A DNA stretch of 15,921 nt from Neovahlkampfia damariscottae (GCA_016618085.1 JABLTG010000274.1:1-15921); one strand, 5' to 3'. Positions 7,272-15,655 are shown, counted from the stretch's first letter. The notes: generated by a model not told the origin, from the sequence alone. A program made the numbers and translations.

Positions 7272-8441
7272 TTAAAACTGAAATGAAACATCACTGAACT
7301 CGTCATTGTGTAATGCTTTAATAATTGTCAACTTTGTTGGTCTAACATTCAATTTCATACAATAAAAATCATCAATATAATCACCTCCATAACCTCCAAA
7401 AATGTACAAATCTTTTGTGTAGATGTTCAAACTTGCTCCATGATTTCTTCTTTCATTCGGTAATTCTCCGTAAGTATTCATTTTTGTCCATTTTCCTCTT
7501 CTTAAATCACATCTATATAAATCATTCTTATACGTTTCATATCTTCCTCCAAACACTAAAAAAATTGTTAAGAAAAATAATGAATTACTTACCATACATT
7601 TGATGTTCTTTTACGCATGCAGTATGTCCATACACTTTACCAGGTTCGTCACCCCATGTCTTAACTTTTCTCCATTCTTTGGTTTTCAAATCTAGACAAC
7701 AGAGATCATTCAATTTTGATCCGGCAAAAACAAACATATTTTGTCGATAGATTACAGCGGAGTGATTATTTCTCTTTTCTATAATATCAGAATTAACAGC
7801 ATCTATATAATCCCAAGTTAAGGTTTCTAAATCTAAACAGTAAACATCATTCTTTTTTTTGGTGTTAAATTATTTTTTTCTTACAAGGTAAAGTTTTGTG
7901 TTTCCAAGTTTTGATTCACCATAACCTCCAAAAATATACATTTTTTGATTTGAATCATCAAATACAGCTGTATGACACCTTTTTTCTTTTAATTTTTTTT
8001 TTTAAAAACCATCTTTTTGAAGGTGAGTTTTTCGTCTCCAATTGAGTCCATTTTTTTTCAAAAATGTTAAAACTCAATAAATCTATAAATATTATATTAG
8101 ATTTTTGTTTTCGAACCATTATGATGTAAACTTGAAAATCCACCAAAAATTAAAATTTTTTCATCCAAACTGAGAGAAGTGTGACCACATCTGGCGAGTT
8201 TTAAATTTGGATCTGAATATTTTGGTGTTAATTCTTCCCATGATTGTGTTGTTAAATGGAATTGATGTATATCTGAAAGATAGTCAACTCCATTATAACC
8301 ACCATAAACTATTACGGAGTTATGTGCGAATGTGATAGTGTGGTGACTTCTTTGAGAAGGATTTCCTTCTTTTTTTATTTTATTCCATACCACTGAGCTT
8401 ACAAGATTATCGTGATGGTGTGTTGTCTGATCAACTTGCAT
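7272..8441 (-). CDS. Kelch-repeat beta-propeller protein, 344 aa (five exons)
   Basis: Exons 8441-8117, 8082-8010, 7978-7885, 7851-7593, 7555-7272; introns 34, 31, 33 and 37 nt. Each junction restores a kelch repeat, e.g. SSLHHNDLLSFNIFEKKWTQ across intron 1, SPSKRWCHTAVF across intron 2, and QMYVFGGRYETYKN across intron 4. Six blades carry the hydrophobic-GG...W pattern: IVYGG (44-48), LIFGG (97-101), MYIFGG (146-151), MFVFAG (203-208, second-to-last Gly replaced by Ala), MYVFGG (249-254), LYIFGG (300-305). There is no BTB, F-box or phosphatase domain, so it is a stand-alone propeller, probably a protein-interaction scaffold. The 33-nt intron is a multiple of three but carries an in-frame TAA. 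Start chosen because the frame is closed by TAA upstream with no other ATG. Confidence 0.88.
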
Positions 8442-8644
8442 CAGTTTGGAAATGGATAAAAATCTATTTTTAGATGTAAATACATCTGATTGGGTTACGT
8501 ATTTATCCGTCTCACGTGAATAAAAATTTTAATTTCAGTGCTTCTTAGGAATGAAAGTATCAACATTTCTCGCGTTCTGTAGAGGTGTCAGTTTTAACAT
8601 CATTAAGAACGAATCAAACTTTTTTCTCAACAAAAATGAAGTTT
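8442..8644. other. Intergenic between kelch and AKTIP-like genes
   Basis: 203 bp with a sense CCAAT for the kelch gene (ATTGG 8489-8493, 48 bp upstream of its ATG). No gene seen on either strand. Confidence 0.4.
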
Positions 8645-9298
8645 TTATAATTCAGAAATTATTGTGGTTTTCTCCATTTTTCGTTTTTTGGAAACTGATT
8701 CTCTTTTCAATGTATTCATCATTTTACTGTACTTTTCATCTTGTAAAGGTTTAAACATCATGAAATTCTCATCTTGTTCATAAATCACTTTCTGAGAAAA
8801 ATCAACTGAATCCTTGATGACAACATCTTCATCTTCTCCTTGATAAAATATACTTTTTAGGTAGATCAAAGTGTGTAAAGCGATGTTTTGTTTCATTGGT
8901 TTCATTGAAAGATGGAAATTTGATAAATCAACTTCGCCGTTCTCCTCAATCTGTTTGAATATTAGAATTAAATGATTTATAAAACCATAGGATTATTGAT
9001 CGCTGTTTGAAAATACAAATTTGGTGCTTCAAAAGGATAATTTGATGAAAATTCAATATTGAATTTGAAAACTCCTCCTTTGTAAGCTCCTGATCGGATA
9101 AATATCACACCATTCCATACTATAACTTATTAGAATAAACTTTTTTACCAGATATTTCTTCTGATGGAGTAATATAGATTCCTTTCAAAAGTGTTGTGCC
9201 ATACTTTGTCAAGTTGGTACTGGAGTAAAATTAGATTTGTATATATTAAGTTCTTACTATTCTTCTTTTAAATAGCTCAGCAATTGCTCTTTGTCCAT
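8645..9298 (-). CDS. AKTIP/FTS-like ubiquitin E2 variant (four exons)
   Basis: Exons 9298-9258, 9219-9149, 9119-8986, 8950-8645; introns 38, 29 and 35 nt; 183 aa. The spliced protein has an E2 fold order: N-terminal helix (LLSYLKEEYTNLTKYG), LLKGIYITPSEEISVWNGVI, FIRSGAYKGGVFKFNIEF, then SSNYPFEAPNLYFQ, NNPM, and EENGEVDLSNF. The GIYITPS...W.GVIF.R.G.Y.GGVF pattern matches AKTIP/FTS, a UEV that joins Hook and FHIP proteins in the FHF complex linking endosomes to dynein. The catalytic cysteine of active E2s is missing; the reconstructed protein contains no cysteine at all. The C-terminal ~65 residues are charged (MEKTTIISEL end) and specific to this protein. HPLV of the family is NNPM here. 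What else: a ubiquitin-conjugating pseudoenzyme of another class. Confidence 0.8.
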
Positions 9299-9468
9299 TG
9301 TTTGTTGTTTGGTTAATTTGGCGGGATTTATTGACCAATAAAAAAAGATCCAAAAAAAATTGTTAACTACAGATTGAATCAAATAAAAATAAAAGAATCG
9401 TTGTTTTGTTGTTCCAGAGTTATGAGCCAATCATTTCCATTTTTGATTCAACTGAAAGAACTTGAACA
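9299..9468. promoter_or_regulatory. Divergent promoter between AKTIP-like and THH1/TOM1-like genes
   Basis: 170 bp shared by two divergent genes. It holds TTTGGCGGGA (9317-9326, E2F-site-like), TTGACCAATAAAAAAA (9331-9346; same string as upstream of the 2705 gene) and CCAATCATTTCC (9427-9438; same core as the GH45 promoter). An out-of-frame upstream ATG at 9422 opens a 21-codon reading frame ending inside exon 1 of the forward gene, a possible uORF if the leader includes it. Confidence 0.4.
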
Positions 9469-10495
9469 ATGGAATTGGATGACCTGAAGTTGGTCATCAA
9501 TATACCAATGACTGTTATATTTCTTATTATACTTTTAATAATGATTGCGTACTTGATAAGACTTCTGTTCATCGGAACCAGATTTCAATCAGGTAATTTT
9601 TTTTTTTTTTTTCACTTTTTTTTTCAAAAGAAACGAATTTTTATGCTGTCATATTACTTTACTCTTCTGGAAGAGAAGCATATTTTATTTTATTGACTAT
9701 TTCAAAATTGACTTCACAAAAAAAATTATATATGATAAGTCACATTGCTTATGACTGGGGATCCACATTTTTTTACACAGCTTTTTTGATTTTTACAATT
9801 TATTGGTATAAAAAATTGGTTTTAATTGATTTAGGGCTGAATCAAGATTAACGTCTTCTGGAAGATCAAAGAATGCGACATTGTCTGCATTATCATTTTC
9901 CAAAATATTAATGTATATATTTATCATTTTTATTCAAACAATACAATTTACATTGACTGTTATTCGATTATTGACGGCTAAACCTAATGAACCTATTGAT
10001 ATTATTGACGGAATTCAAGTTTGAAATTTTCAATTACTTATTAATTTTGCGTAGTTAATTTTTCACGCAATTTTATGTTGGATTGTTGTTTTATTATTTA
10101 TATTATTTTCTTTATATTCATCTAAACAAGCTTGGTCTTTTGAAGTCAACACAAAAGCGATTCTGAGAGCTCAAATGATGTTTGTTGTTGCTACAATTTG
10201 TTCGATTATAATATTTTTTAAAGGAATTTTCAACTTAATTCTTGCAATATTAGAATTTTCAGAGGTGTTTAATGAAAACAATGAGTGGGTGATGGTTATA
10301 ATCAACGCTTGTGGAGCAATATTTTTGGATTTGATTCCAACTTTTTTGGTCATTTTGACAACTTTCAGATTTTTCCAACCGAAGAAATCAACAGGTGAAT
10401 TGATTTTTCAAGAACAAAACGTGCCACACTATAATTCAGAAATTCAAAATGAAGTGTATTTGGAGATTTCTGACTCCACAGAATACCTGGAATAA
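9469..10495 (+). CDS. Multi-pass membrane protein, THH1/TOM1/TOM3-like (four exons)
   Basis: Exons 9469-9592, 9631-9805, 9835-10018, 10055-10495; introns 38, 29 and 36 nt; 307 aa. About seven hydrophobic segments: MTVIFLIILLIMIAYLIRLL (14-33), NFYAVILLYSS...YFILLTI, GSTFFYTAFLIFTIYW (85-100), ILMYIFIIFIQTIQFTLTVI, AILCWIVVLLFILFSLY, MMFVVATICSIIIFF, and ACGAIFLDLIPTFLVILTTF. DWGSTFFYTAFLIFTIYWAE resembles the D-L-P-x-x-x-F-F-S...L-x-x-F-W-A-E segment, and FLDLIPTFLVILTTFRFFQP the final E-x-x-P-S-x-x-V-L-x-x-L-R segment, of the THH1/TOM1/TOM3 (GPR137-related) family. The C-terminus is cytosolic and acidic. If the family call is wrong it is still a 7TM protein. AATAAA overlaps the stop codon. 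Confidence 0.6.
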
Positions 10496-10681
10496 AACCT
10501 CATTTTATTTTCCAAACTTAAAACTTTAAAAGTGAAACTGTTTGGATAATATCACAGGTTCGAATTTAATTTATTCAAAATTTCTTTATCAATGCTTTAA
10601 TTTTAGAAGTAAACTTGCAAGTTTCATTTTCACTTTTTTTTTAATTTGTCAAATTGCTAATAATTTTAACATTTATTATTG
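10496..10681. other. Intergenic before 5S copy 2
   Basis: AT-rich spacer holding the 3' end of the membrane-protein gene. No gene seen. A small palindrome AACTTGCAAGTT occurs at about 10614-10625. Confidence 0.35.
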
Positions 10682-10707
10682 GGTTCATTTTATAAAGTAG
10701 TATCTTC
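10682..10707 (+). promoter_or_regulatory. 5S upstream motif, copy 2
   Basis: GGTTCATTTTATAAAGTAG followed by TATCTTC directly precedes the 5S gene, identical to the copy 1 motif through GTAG. Confidence 0.45.
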
Positions 10708-10959
10708 GCTTACGGCCATACTTAGGAGAATACACCGCATCCCGTCCGATTTGCGAAGTTAAACTCCTACAGGCTCTCCTAGTACTAGGGTGGGAGACCA
10801 CCTGGGAACCGGGAGTGTTGTAAGCTTTTTTTATTTTTAAACAAAGAAATGATGATGTGGATTATCTTAGAAATCAATTTAAGATTCAAAAATTGAAATT
10901 TAAATTCATTTATTTAATTTTATTGATTGAGATCATTTTTCCCATTCAACTTTTTCAAA
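10683..10959 (+). repeat. Direct repeat with 15645-15921 (5S plus flanks)
   Basis: 277 bp match the right end of the window at a constant offset of 4962 with three differences by eye (two in the TATAAA region, one in the T-run). The match continues to the window edge, so the true repeat may be longer. The 134 bp after the 5S are otherwise identical, which a non-transcribed spacer would not keep unless recently copied or converted. Confidence 0.92.
10708..10825 (+). rRNA. 5S ribosomal RNA, copy 2
   Basis: 118 nt, identical to copies 1 and 3, with paired ends GCTTAC/GTAAGC and an intact internal control region. Seven T residues (10826-10832) terminate it. It lies alone between a protein gene and a dead transposon, so 5S genes here are dispersed rather than in a tandem array or an rDNA unit. 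Confidence 0.96.
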
Positions 10960-10986
10960 ACCTAAAAATTTAAATTCAAAATATTA

Positions 10987-11625
10987 CTGTAAAACTATTA
11001 TTGTAAGTCGATTTTGAACAACATTTTTTGTCTCAATCGACTTATAACTGACAAAATTGTTTTATTGGTGGAAGAGTAAACCAATCAATTCACTCTTTTG
11101 TAACGATGATTTTCTTTCAATTTCCAGTAACGTTTTTTTGATTTATGGTTCAAACAACTTTGTTTCAGTTTAATTTCACAAACATCAGAGATTTCAGCAA
11201 AAGAGTTGAAAGAAAAAATTATTTTAGATGTTGACATGAGCATTGTAAACTCATTTCAAAAAGAACATGGATTAGTTCTAAGAAAATAGATGTACTAAAA
11301 ATACCGCCTGGATGTACTCCAATAGCACAACCTGTTGATGTAGGAATAAACAAAACATTAAAATGCTCTCACAGAAACACAAATGTAGCAAGAATCACAG
11401 ATTTAATTGAAAAAAAATGAAAACTTCACAAGATGAAGCAAGCTGAATTCTTAGACAGGGTTTTCAAAGCAACAAATTCAATTTCAAAAGATTTAATTGT
11501 GAAAAGCTGGAGTACTTGTGCATGGTGGTCACCAGATTTGTTAGAATTAACAGAATTAAAAAACGACTAAAAATTATCTTTAAAAACATCCACTTTTTGT
11601 TCACCGACTTACAATAGTTTTACAG
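10987..11625 (+). mobile_element. Defective pogo/Tc1-mariner-like element, 639 bp
   Basis: Terminal inverted repeats CTGTAAAACTATT...TGTAAGTCG: left 10987-11010 (24 nt, with a 3-base ATT insertion), right 11605-11625 (21 nt). TA dinucleotides on both sides (10985-10986, 11626-11627) are the expected Tc1/mariner target duplication. A subterminal AAGTCGATT/AATCGACTT pair follows the left end. Inside are pieces of a DDE transposase (see 11179-11570). An intact pogo-type element is 2-3 kb, so this one has lost most of its middle and must depend on a transposase elsewhere. Confidence 0.85.
11179..11570 (+). pseudogene. Remnant of a DDE_1 (pogo-type) transposase
   Basis: Frame 1 reads QTSEISAKELKEKIIL...NSFQKEHGLVLRK then stop (11287-11289), resembling an N-terminal helix-turn-helix region. 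A different frame reads IDVLKIPPGCTPIAQPVDVG and INKTLK, the conserved P-P-x-C/T-x-x-x-Q-P-x-D-x-G-x-N-K-x-x-K end of the DDE_1 catalytic core, then an in-frame TGA (about 11418-11420), then FLDRVFKA...SWSTCAWW...ELKND and TAA. The jump between N-terminal and C-terminal parts marks an internal deletion; the frame change and the in-frame stop show it is dead. Confidence 0.75.
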
Positions 11626-11627
11626 TA

Positions 11628-12255
11628 ATTTTATCATTTCTTTTCAGTTTTTGAACCAATTCAAAAAAAGAACATTTTCAAGATCTAGAATTAAATGTAA
11701 ATCAAATATAAAAATTTTGAAGATTTTAAAACAAGTTCAGCAGAGAATTTCAGAACCAACTCAAAAATTGCAGCTTTACATTTGTTTTATACTGAAAATA
11801 CAAAAAATAATTAAATTCGAAAGTGCTGTTCAACTGCATCAGAATGTGACACCAAAAACTCTTCAAGAATAACATGAACTAAATGTTTTTTGTATGAGCT
11901 AAAGAGTGGTTCATTTTAGTAGCTTCGACTTCAAATTTAGCAGCTAACAAACTGTTTTTTAGTCAGGCTATTAGCTGGAAAATTTAGCTGCTTTTGAAAA
12001 AATTTAGAAAAATAAATTTCAGCTAAAAGTTGATCTGAAGCCACTTTTTTTCCAGCTTCAAAGCCAGTAAATTTTTCTGATAATTTTTAGAAAACTTAAA
12101 GCAATTAAATTCAGAGGCTCTGTTCCATTTTTAGCTGCTTTTTGTATTTGGATATTTATATTAAGAATATTAATTGCAAAATTTAGCTTTTTAAAAGCTG
12201 AAAATGATCGTTCTTTAATTCATGGGTAAAAACAAAAAAAAAAATTTTTAAAAAG
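11628..12255. other. Gene-poor tract with clustered AGCT words
   Basis: No supportable gene. A 73-codon forward frame at 11651-11872 is Lys/Gln-rich low complexity and unsupported. From 11920 to 12210 the words TTAGCTG, CAGCTAA, TTAGCAGCTAA and CCAGCTT recur at least seven times, e.g. TTTAGCTGCTTTT near 11981 and again near 12132. A short GGTTCATTTTA-GTAG-CTTCG string at 11908-11927 resembles the 5S upstream motif. Upstream exons of the next gene could hide here but are not evident. Confidence 0.4.
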
Positions 12256-13636
12256 TTTTTGATGAAACATTTCCTTGTTGGTGGACTTTGATTTCTTTGT
12301 ACCCTGTTTTAACAATTTTTGCTATTTTTCAAAGTTTGAATATTCTTAAATACCTTTTGAAAAAGCGTTTGGATAATTTGAGACAAAAATTTTTTGAAGA
12401 AACCAAATGTAGGCACATTTCTTGTTTTTATTGATGTTTTTGAAATAGCTTTGGATTTGAGGTTTTAGACAGTCGATGAATGTTGAAATGGATTTCGAAA
12501 AACATTCAAAATTGATGAAAAAAAAAACGTTTAACAAAAGTGATAAAATTCACAAAATTCTTCACTTCATTTTGGTTCATTTTTTTGGTAATGATCCTTT
12601 TTTCTATCGTAAAATATTGAATATACAACTAAATAATCATTAGGGTGTGCTAATATTGCATGCTTCTATTATAGGAAAAATAGAAATCTCAACACCAAAG
12701 TTATGTACTTTTGATACTTTTTCAGGAGCAAATGCATTTAGTTCGTTGGTATCGCCAATAATATTAATACATTTTATGACATTAAACTTGGTCTTACTCT
12801 TGATAGATTTAACTCTTTACATCAGAGAGAAAGGATGCAAAATTCGATCATTTTTTTGTTCAGATGATCCATATGGTTTTAGAATTGAATTTTTAGTATC
12901 ATCAATTTTAATGATTGTTTGTGTGCTATCATTGAGTTATTCAATGATATTTTATCTGATAGGTCTTAGTAGAGGAGTTCGTTCAATCACATGGATGGTA
13001 GTTTCAATTATTCATGCATTGTTCGAAATTGTAGTGGCATTTACATTCACCGGTTTTGGATTACTTTTTGGATTGATAAATAAATGTTCAAATGCATTTC
13101 GAAAGAAAAAATATGATTCTGAATTTGAAGCATTTATCAATACCAAAGGTGGAAAAGAAATTTTTAAATTATATGCAAGAAATGAATACTCTTTGGAGAA
13201 CATTTTATTCTTTGAAGAAGTTCAAAATTATAAAAAATTAGATAATTTAAAGGTTGCAAAGAGAAAATCTCAAGAATTATTACAAAATTATTTATCAATT
13301 GGCTCTCTTTTAGAAGTTAATTTATCACATCCAGTTAGGAAATTGACAACTGAAAAAATTGAAAATTTTCAAGATTATGAAGATGAATATCAATTTATCT
13401 TTGATGATTGTATTCTAGAGACCAAGAGGAATATGAGAGATACTTTTAGTAGAATTTCTTCGAGTAATGAATTTCTTCAATGGAAAGAAACAACCAAAAA
13501 TTTAGTAGAGACATCAAATGAAACTAAAGTCGAAAATAACAAATTCCATCTTAAAGATTTGGAAAATTTCAGATTTTTTTATTTTTCAACTTTGAACACT
13601 CAAAGTTTTATCATTCGGATAGTTGATATAAAATAA
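12256..13636 (+). CDS. 7TM-RGS-type membrane protein (5' exons uncertain)
   Basis: The last exon (acceptor AG at 12642-12643, coding 12644-13636) is clear: three hydrophobic segments (SPIILIHFMTLNLVLLLIDL; EFLVSSILMIVCVLSLSYSM; ITWMVVSIIHALFEIVVAFT) and then an RGS domain in which EIFKLYARNEYSLENILFFE shows the E-x-S-x-E-N-x-x-F-x-E core. Upstream, 12256-12408 reads FDETFPCWWTLISLYPVLTI...LKYLLKKRLDNLRQKFF, another membrane helix, and 12470-12574 reads SMNVEMDFEKHSKLM...KIHKILHFIL, which a GTTCAT donor at 12575 joins in phase to GVLILHASIIGK. I could not find a clean GT-AG junction between 12408 and 12470, so an exon is missed or the gene is damaged. 7TM-RGS proteins combine a receptor-like body with G-alpha GAP activity. 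Confidence 0.65.
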
Positions 13637-13728
13637 TTTGTATTTTCAAATACTGCCCAAGATTCTTCAATTTGATCTCAATTTCTCAAAAATTTTCAGA
13701 AAATTTATTTAAAAAGTGGTTTCAAATG
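13637..13728. other. Short convergent intergenic spacer
   Basis: 92 bp between two convergent stop codons; AT-rich, no gene. Confidence 0.4.
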
Positions 13729-15159
13729 TTAACCAAAGTAAAATTTAACATTCCAAAAATTCAAAAGTTTTGGAATTTCATAATCATCAATTTCGTTTTG
13801 GTATTTCAATAATTGTTTTGATGTGAATAAATGTACAATCTTTTTGTTGAGTTTATAAGCTGTCATGAAATATTTTTCAATCAAATTTTGTGGAAGTAAT
13901 TTAATCAATCCACAATTTATGTTCAAAGCATGAATTATTAATTCATCTACATGAAAATTGCACTCTGAATCTAATTCATAAAAATCCAAAAATATTGGAG
14001 GGTAAATATCGATCAATAATTTAACTTCTTCTGTATTGAAATCAACAAAATCAGATAGAACAATGAAAATGAAAAAAGTTTCTTTTTTCACTCTTTCTAA
14101 ATGATATTGTAACAATTTTTTTCTTTCCTCCTTCCAATCATAACTATCGTCTGATGAATCAGAATCATCTGTCGTAAATTCTTCTTCAAGTGTTCGATAA
14201 TGGAAATATCCTTCAGAATCCATTTCATGAGGATCTTCTATGAAAATTTTATCTTTTTGTGCAATGAATTCAAAGTTTTCCATATAAGGAACGTCAAATT
14301 GTTTATGTTCTCGTTCATCTTTTTCTTCTTCTTCTTCTTCATCATCTGCTTCATCATCTGCTTCATCATCTGTGTCATATCTCTGCATATAAAAATTGTA
14401 ATAGATGATATCTTTATCAATATTTTTAAAATAATCCTCGAATTTATCTTCATCAAAACCATTAACATTTTTTTTCAAATATTCAAAATCATTTTCAACA
14501 AATGGGATATAACCTTCTTCTTCTTCTTCTTCAGTGTACTCTTCACCACTACCACTTTTATATTCTTTGTATCCATCATATCCGCCTCTGGTATCTTCTC
14601 TCATCAAAACATGATTTTTTAAGGATTTTTGTGTTTCAATCAAAAAGTGGGAGATGGATAAAGTTGAAATATCATCTGAAAAATCAAAATTTAATCCAAA
14701 TATTTTGAAAAACATCAAGCTAACAGGATAAAGAGCATCTATTGGCACCTTTTCAACTGTAGTCCACCCATTTGTGTCCATATAAAAGAAATTGGCAACT
14801 TTTTGAGCAAATTCATCATCTTTTGTTCTTACATCTGATGTTCTTATGGAGTCAATGATGTTTTTGCATTTTTTGTAATCTCCAAGATGAAAATAACAAA
14901 CAGATTTGATTAATGAAAAAATTAAATCATTTTGAATTGCTTCTTCATATTTTTCAATCACTTTTATAGCTGTTCGAAAGCTTTTATATTGAAAGAGATG
15001 GTATTTTCCAATGAATGTCAAAATAACTTCTTTTAAGTATTGTTCTCTAACTTGCTCAAAGTATTCTTTTTTTTTTTCTTTTTCTGTCATTATTTTTTGT
15101 TTCTTTTGTTCAGGTTCTCCTTTTGTATTACCTCTTCTTTTATTTTTTTGTTCATCCAT
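13729..15159 (-). CDS. Hypothetical acidic, NLS-bearing protein, 476 aa
   Basis: ATG at 15159 is the first in frame; the frame stays open to 15201 but only through a TTG codon. The N-terminus is strongly basic (KNKRRGNTKGEPEQKKQKIM and EKEKKKE), a likely bipartite nuclear signal. Residues about 45-115 are helical, and SLIKSVCYFHLGDYKKCKNI looks like a TPR-type helix pair. Three acidic blocks follow (EEYTEEEEEEG; DTDDEADDEADDEEEEEEKD; DDSDSSDDSYDWKEE), and the last ~120 residues are again helical and hydrophobic. No known domain recognised; the mix suggests a chromatin, nucleolar or ribosome-biogenesis factor, which is inference only. No sense CCAAT upstream; a reversed one lies at 15189-15193. 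Confidence 0.75.
   Translation of the reverse strand: MDEQKNKRRGNTKGEPEQKKQKIMTEKEKKKEYFEQVREQYLKEVILTFIGKYHLFQYKSFRTAIKVIEKYEEAIQNDLIFSLIKSVCYFHLGDYKKCKNIIDSIRTSDVRTKDDEFAQKVANFFYMDTNGWTTVEKVPIDALYPVSLMFFKIFGLNFDFSDDISTLSISHFLIETQKSLKNHVLMREDTRGGYDGYKEYKSGSGEEYTEEEEEEGYIPFVENDFEYLKKNVNGFDEDKFEDYFKNIDKDIIYYNFYMQRYDTDDEADDEADDEEEEEEKDEREHKQFDVPYMENFEFIAQKDKIFIEDPHEMDSEGYFHYRTLEEEFTTDDSDSSDDSYDWKEERKKLLQYHLERVKKETFFIFIVLSDFVDFNTEEVKLLIDIYPPIFLDFYELDSECNFHVDELIIHALNINCGLIKLLPQNLIEKYFMTAYKLNKKIVHLFTSKQLLKYQNEIDDYEIPKLLNFWNVKFYFG
14325..14376 (-). repeat. Coding tandem repeat: (GAA)n and 12-bp x3
   Basis: Three copies of a 12-bp unit (ATCATCTGCTTC on the plus strand, last copy diverged) at 14341-14376 encode DDEADDEADD, next to a (TTC)n run at about 14325-14340 encoding poly-Glu. 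A second (TTC)n run at about 14515-14533 encodes the other Glu tract. These are length-variable sites by nature. Confidence 0.8.
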
Positions 15160-15280
15160 TGATTGTGCAAAAATCTCAAAGTAGTTGACCAATGAATACA
15201 ACTCTTAAAAAATAAAACATTTTCTAAAATTTTCGTTATTATTCTTCTAGTAACTGTTAGATCTAGATCTAAGGAGCAAT
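15160..15280. other. Intergenic with 16-bp palindrome
   Basis: Spacer between the acidic-protein gene and the right repeat block. TTAGATCTAGATCTAA (15257-15272) is a perfect palindrome lying 9 bp before the start of repeat-derived sequence. Confidence 0.5.
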
Positions 15281-15318
15281 CTTAGAAATCAATTTAAAAT
15301 TCAAAAATTGAAATTTAA
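15281..15318 (+). repeat. Fragment of the 5S downstream flank
   Basis: CTTAGAAATCAATTTAAAAT and the following bases repeat, with one mismatch over about 38 bp, the sequence found after 5S copies 2 (from 10865) and 3 (from 15827). It precedes the small ORF, so the order here is flank fragment, ORFs, 5S, flank again. Confidence 0.75.
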
Positions 15319-15330
15319 CATCAATAAAAC

Positions 15331-15504
15331 ATGAAGAGAAAAGCAACAACTTCAACCAAACAAACAACCAAAAAATTGAAAGAATCTGTTTTAAAAATAA
15401 CAGAAAAACAATTGAATCATTATAATGAATATTTACCAATACATGGAACAAGTCACACAACACCATACTTATCATTATTTTCCAGAATGAAAAACGTTGT
15501 ATGA
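15331..15504 (+). CDS. Small basic ORF, 57 aa, unknown
   Basis: ATG to TGA, starting MKRKATTSTKQTTKKLKES and ending in SRMKNVV. Lys/Thr-rich N-terminus, no signal peptide, no known domain. The last ~28 codons lie in the inverted repeat and reappear at 889-816 on the reverse strand with one I to L change; the first half has no clear match there. The shared end suggests it is the tail of an older, longer gene rather than a functional short protein. Confidence 0.3.
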   Translation: MKRKATTSTKQTTKKLKESVLKITEKQLNHYNEYLPIHGTSHTTPYLSLFSRMKNVV

Positions 15505-15520
15505 GGGAAAAAAACAAAAA

Positions 15521-15655
15521 ATGAAGACATTGCTTCTTGTAGTCTTATTGAGTTTTATCCTTGGATCTTTAACAGTTACTACATCATGTTTAGATCAAGG
15601 AGTAACCACTCTTGAATTAAATGGAGCATTTGAAGTAAAAGTTAGTTCATTTTAG
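15521..15655 (+). pseudogene. Truncated signal-peptide ORF, 44 aa
   Basis: MKTLLLVVLLSFILG is a signal-peptide core, followed by SLTVTTSCLDQGVTTLELNG and AFEVKV, then the frame enters the 5S upstream motif and stops at TAG (15653-15655). A sense CCAAT lies 86 bp upstream (15435-15439). It looks like the 5' end of a secreted-protein gene interrupted by the 5S cassette; its mature part is missing, so no function can be given. Confidence 0.6.

Noticed and set aside
8645-9298. Active ubiquitin-conjugating E2
   Set aside because: No cysteine in the reconstructed protein.
9317-9326. E2F/DP binding site TTTGGCGGGA
   Set aside because: Single 10-bp match with no second site; mentioned only within the divergent promoter entry.
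9806-9834. Alternative 16-nt intron starting at the GT at 9819
   Set aside because: Too short to splice; the 29-nt GTATAA...TTTAG intron keeps the frame and gives the expected YWAE sequence.
11651-11872. 73-codon forward ORF
   Set aside because: Lys/Gln-rich, no domain, no promoter motif, next to a dead transposon.
14200-14622. 140-codon forward frame rich in F and I
   Set aside because: Antisense of the acidic Glu/Asp tracts; poly-F/I is the complement of GAA/GAT repeats.
15269-15517. 82-codon reverse-strand hydrophobic frame
   Set aside because: Antisense of the small basic ORF; the left repeat arm does not preserve it as coding.
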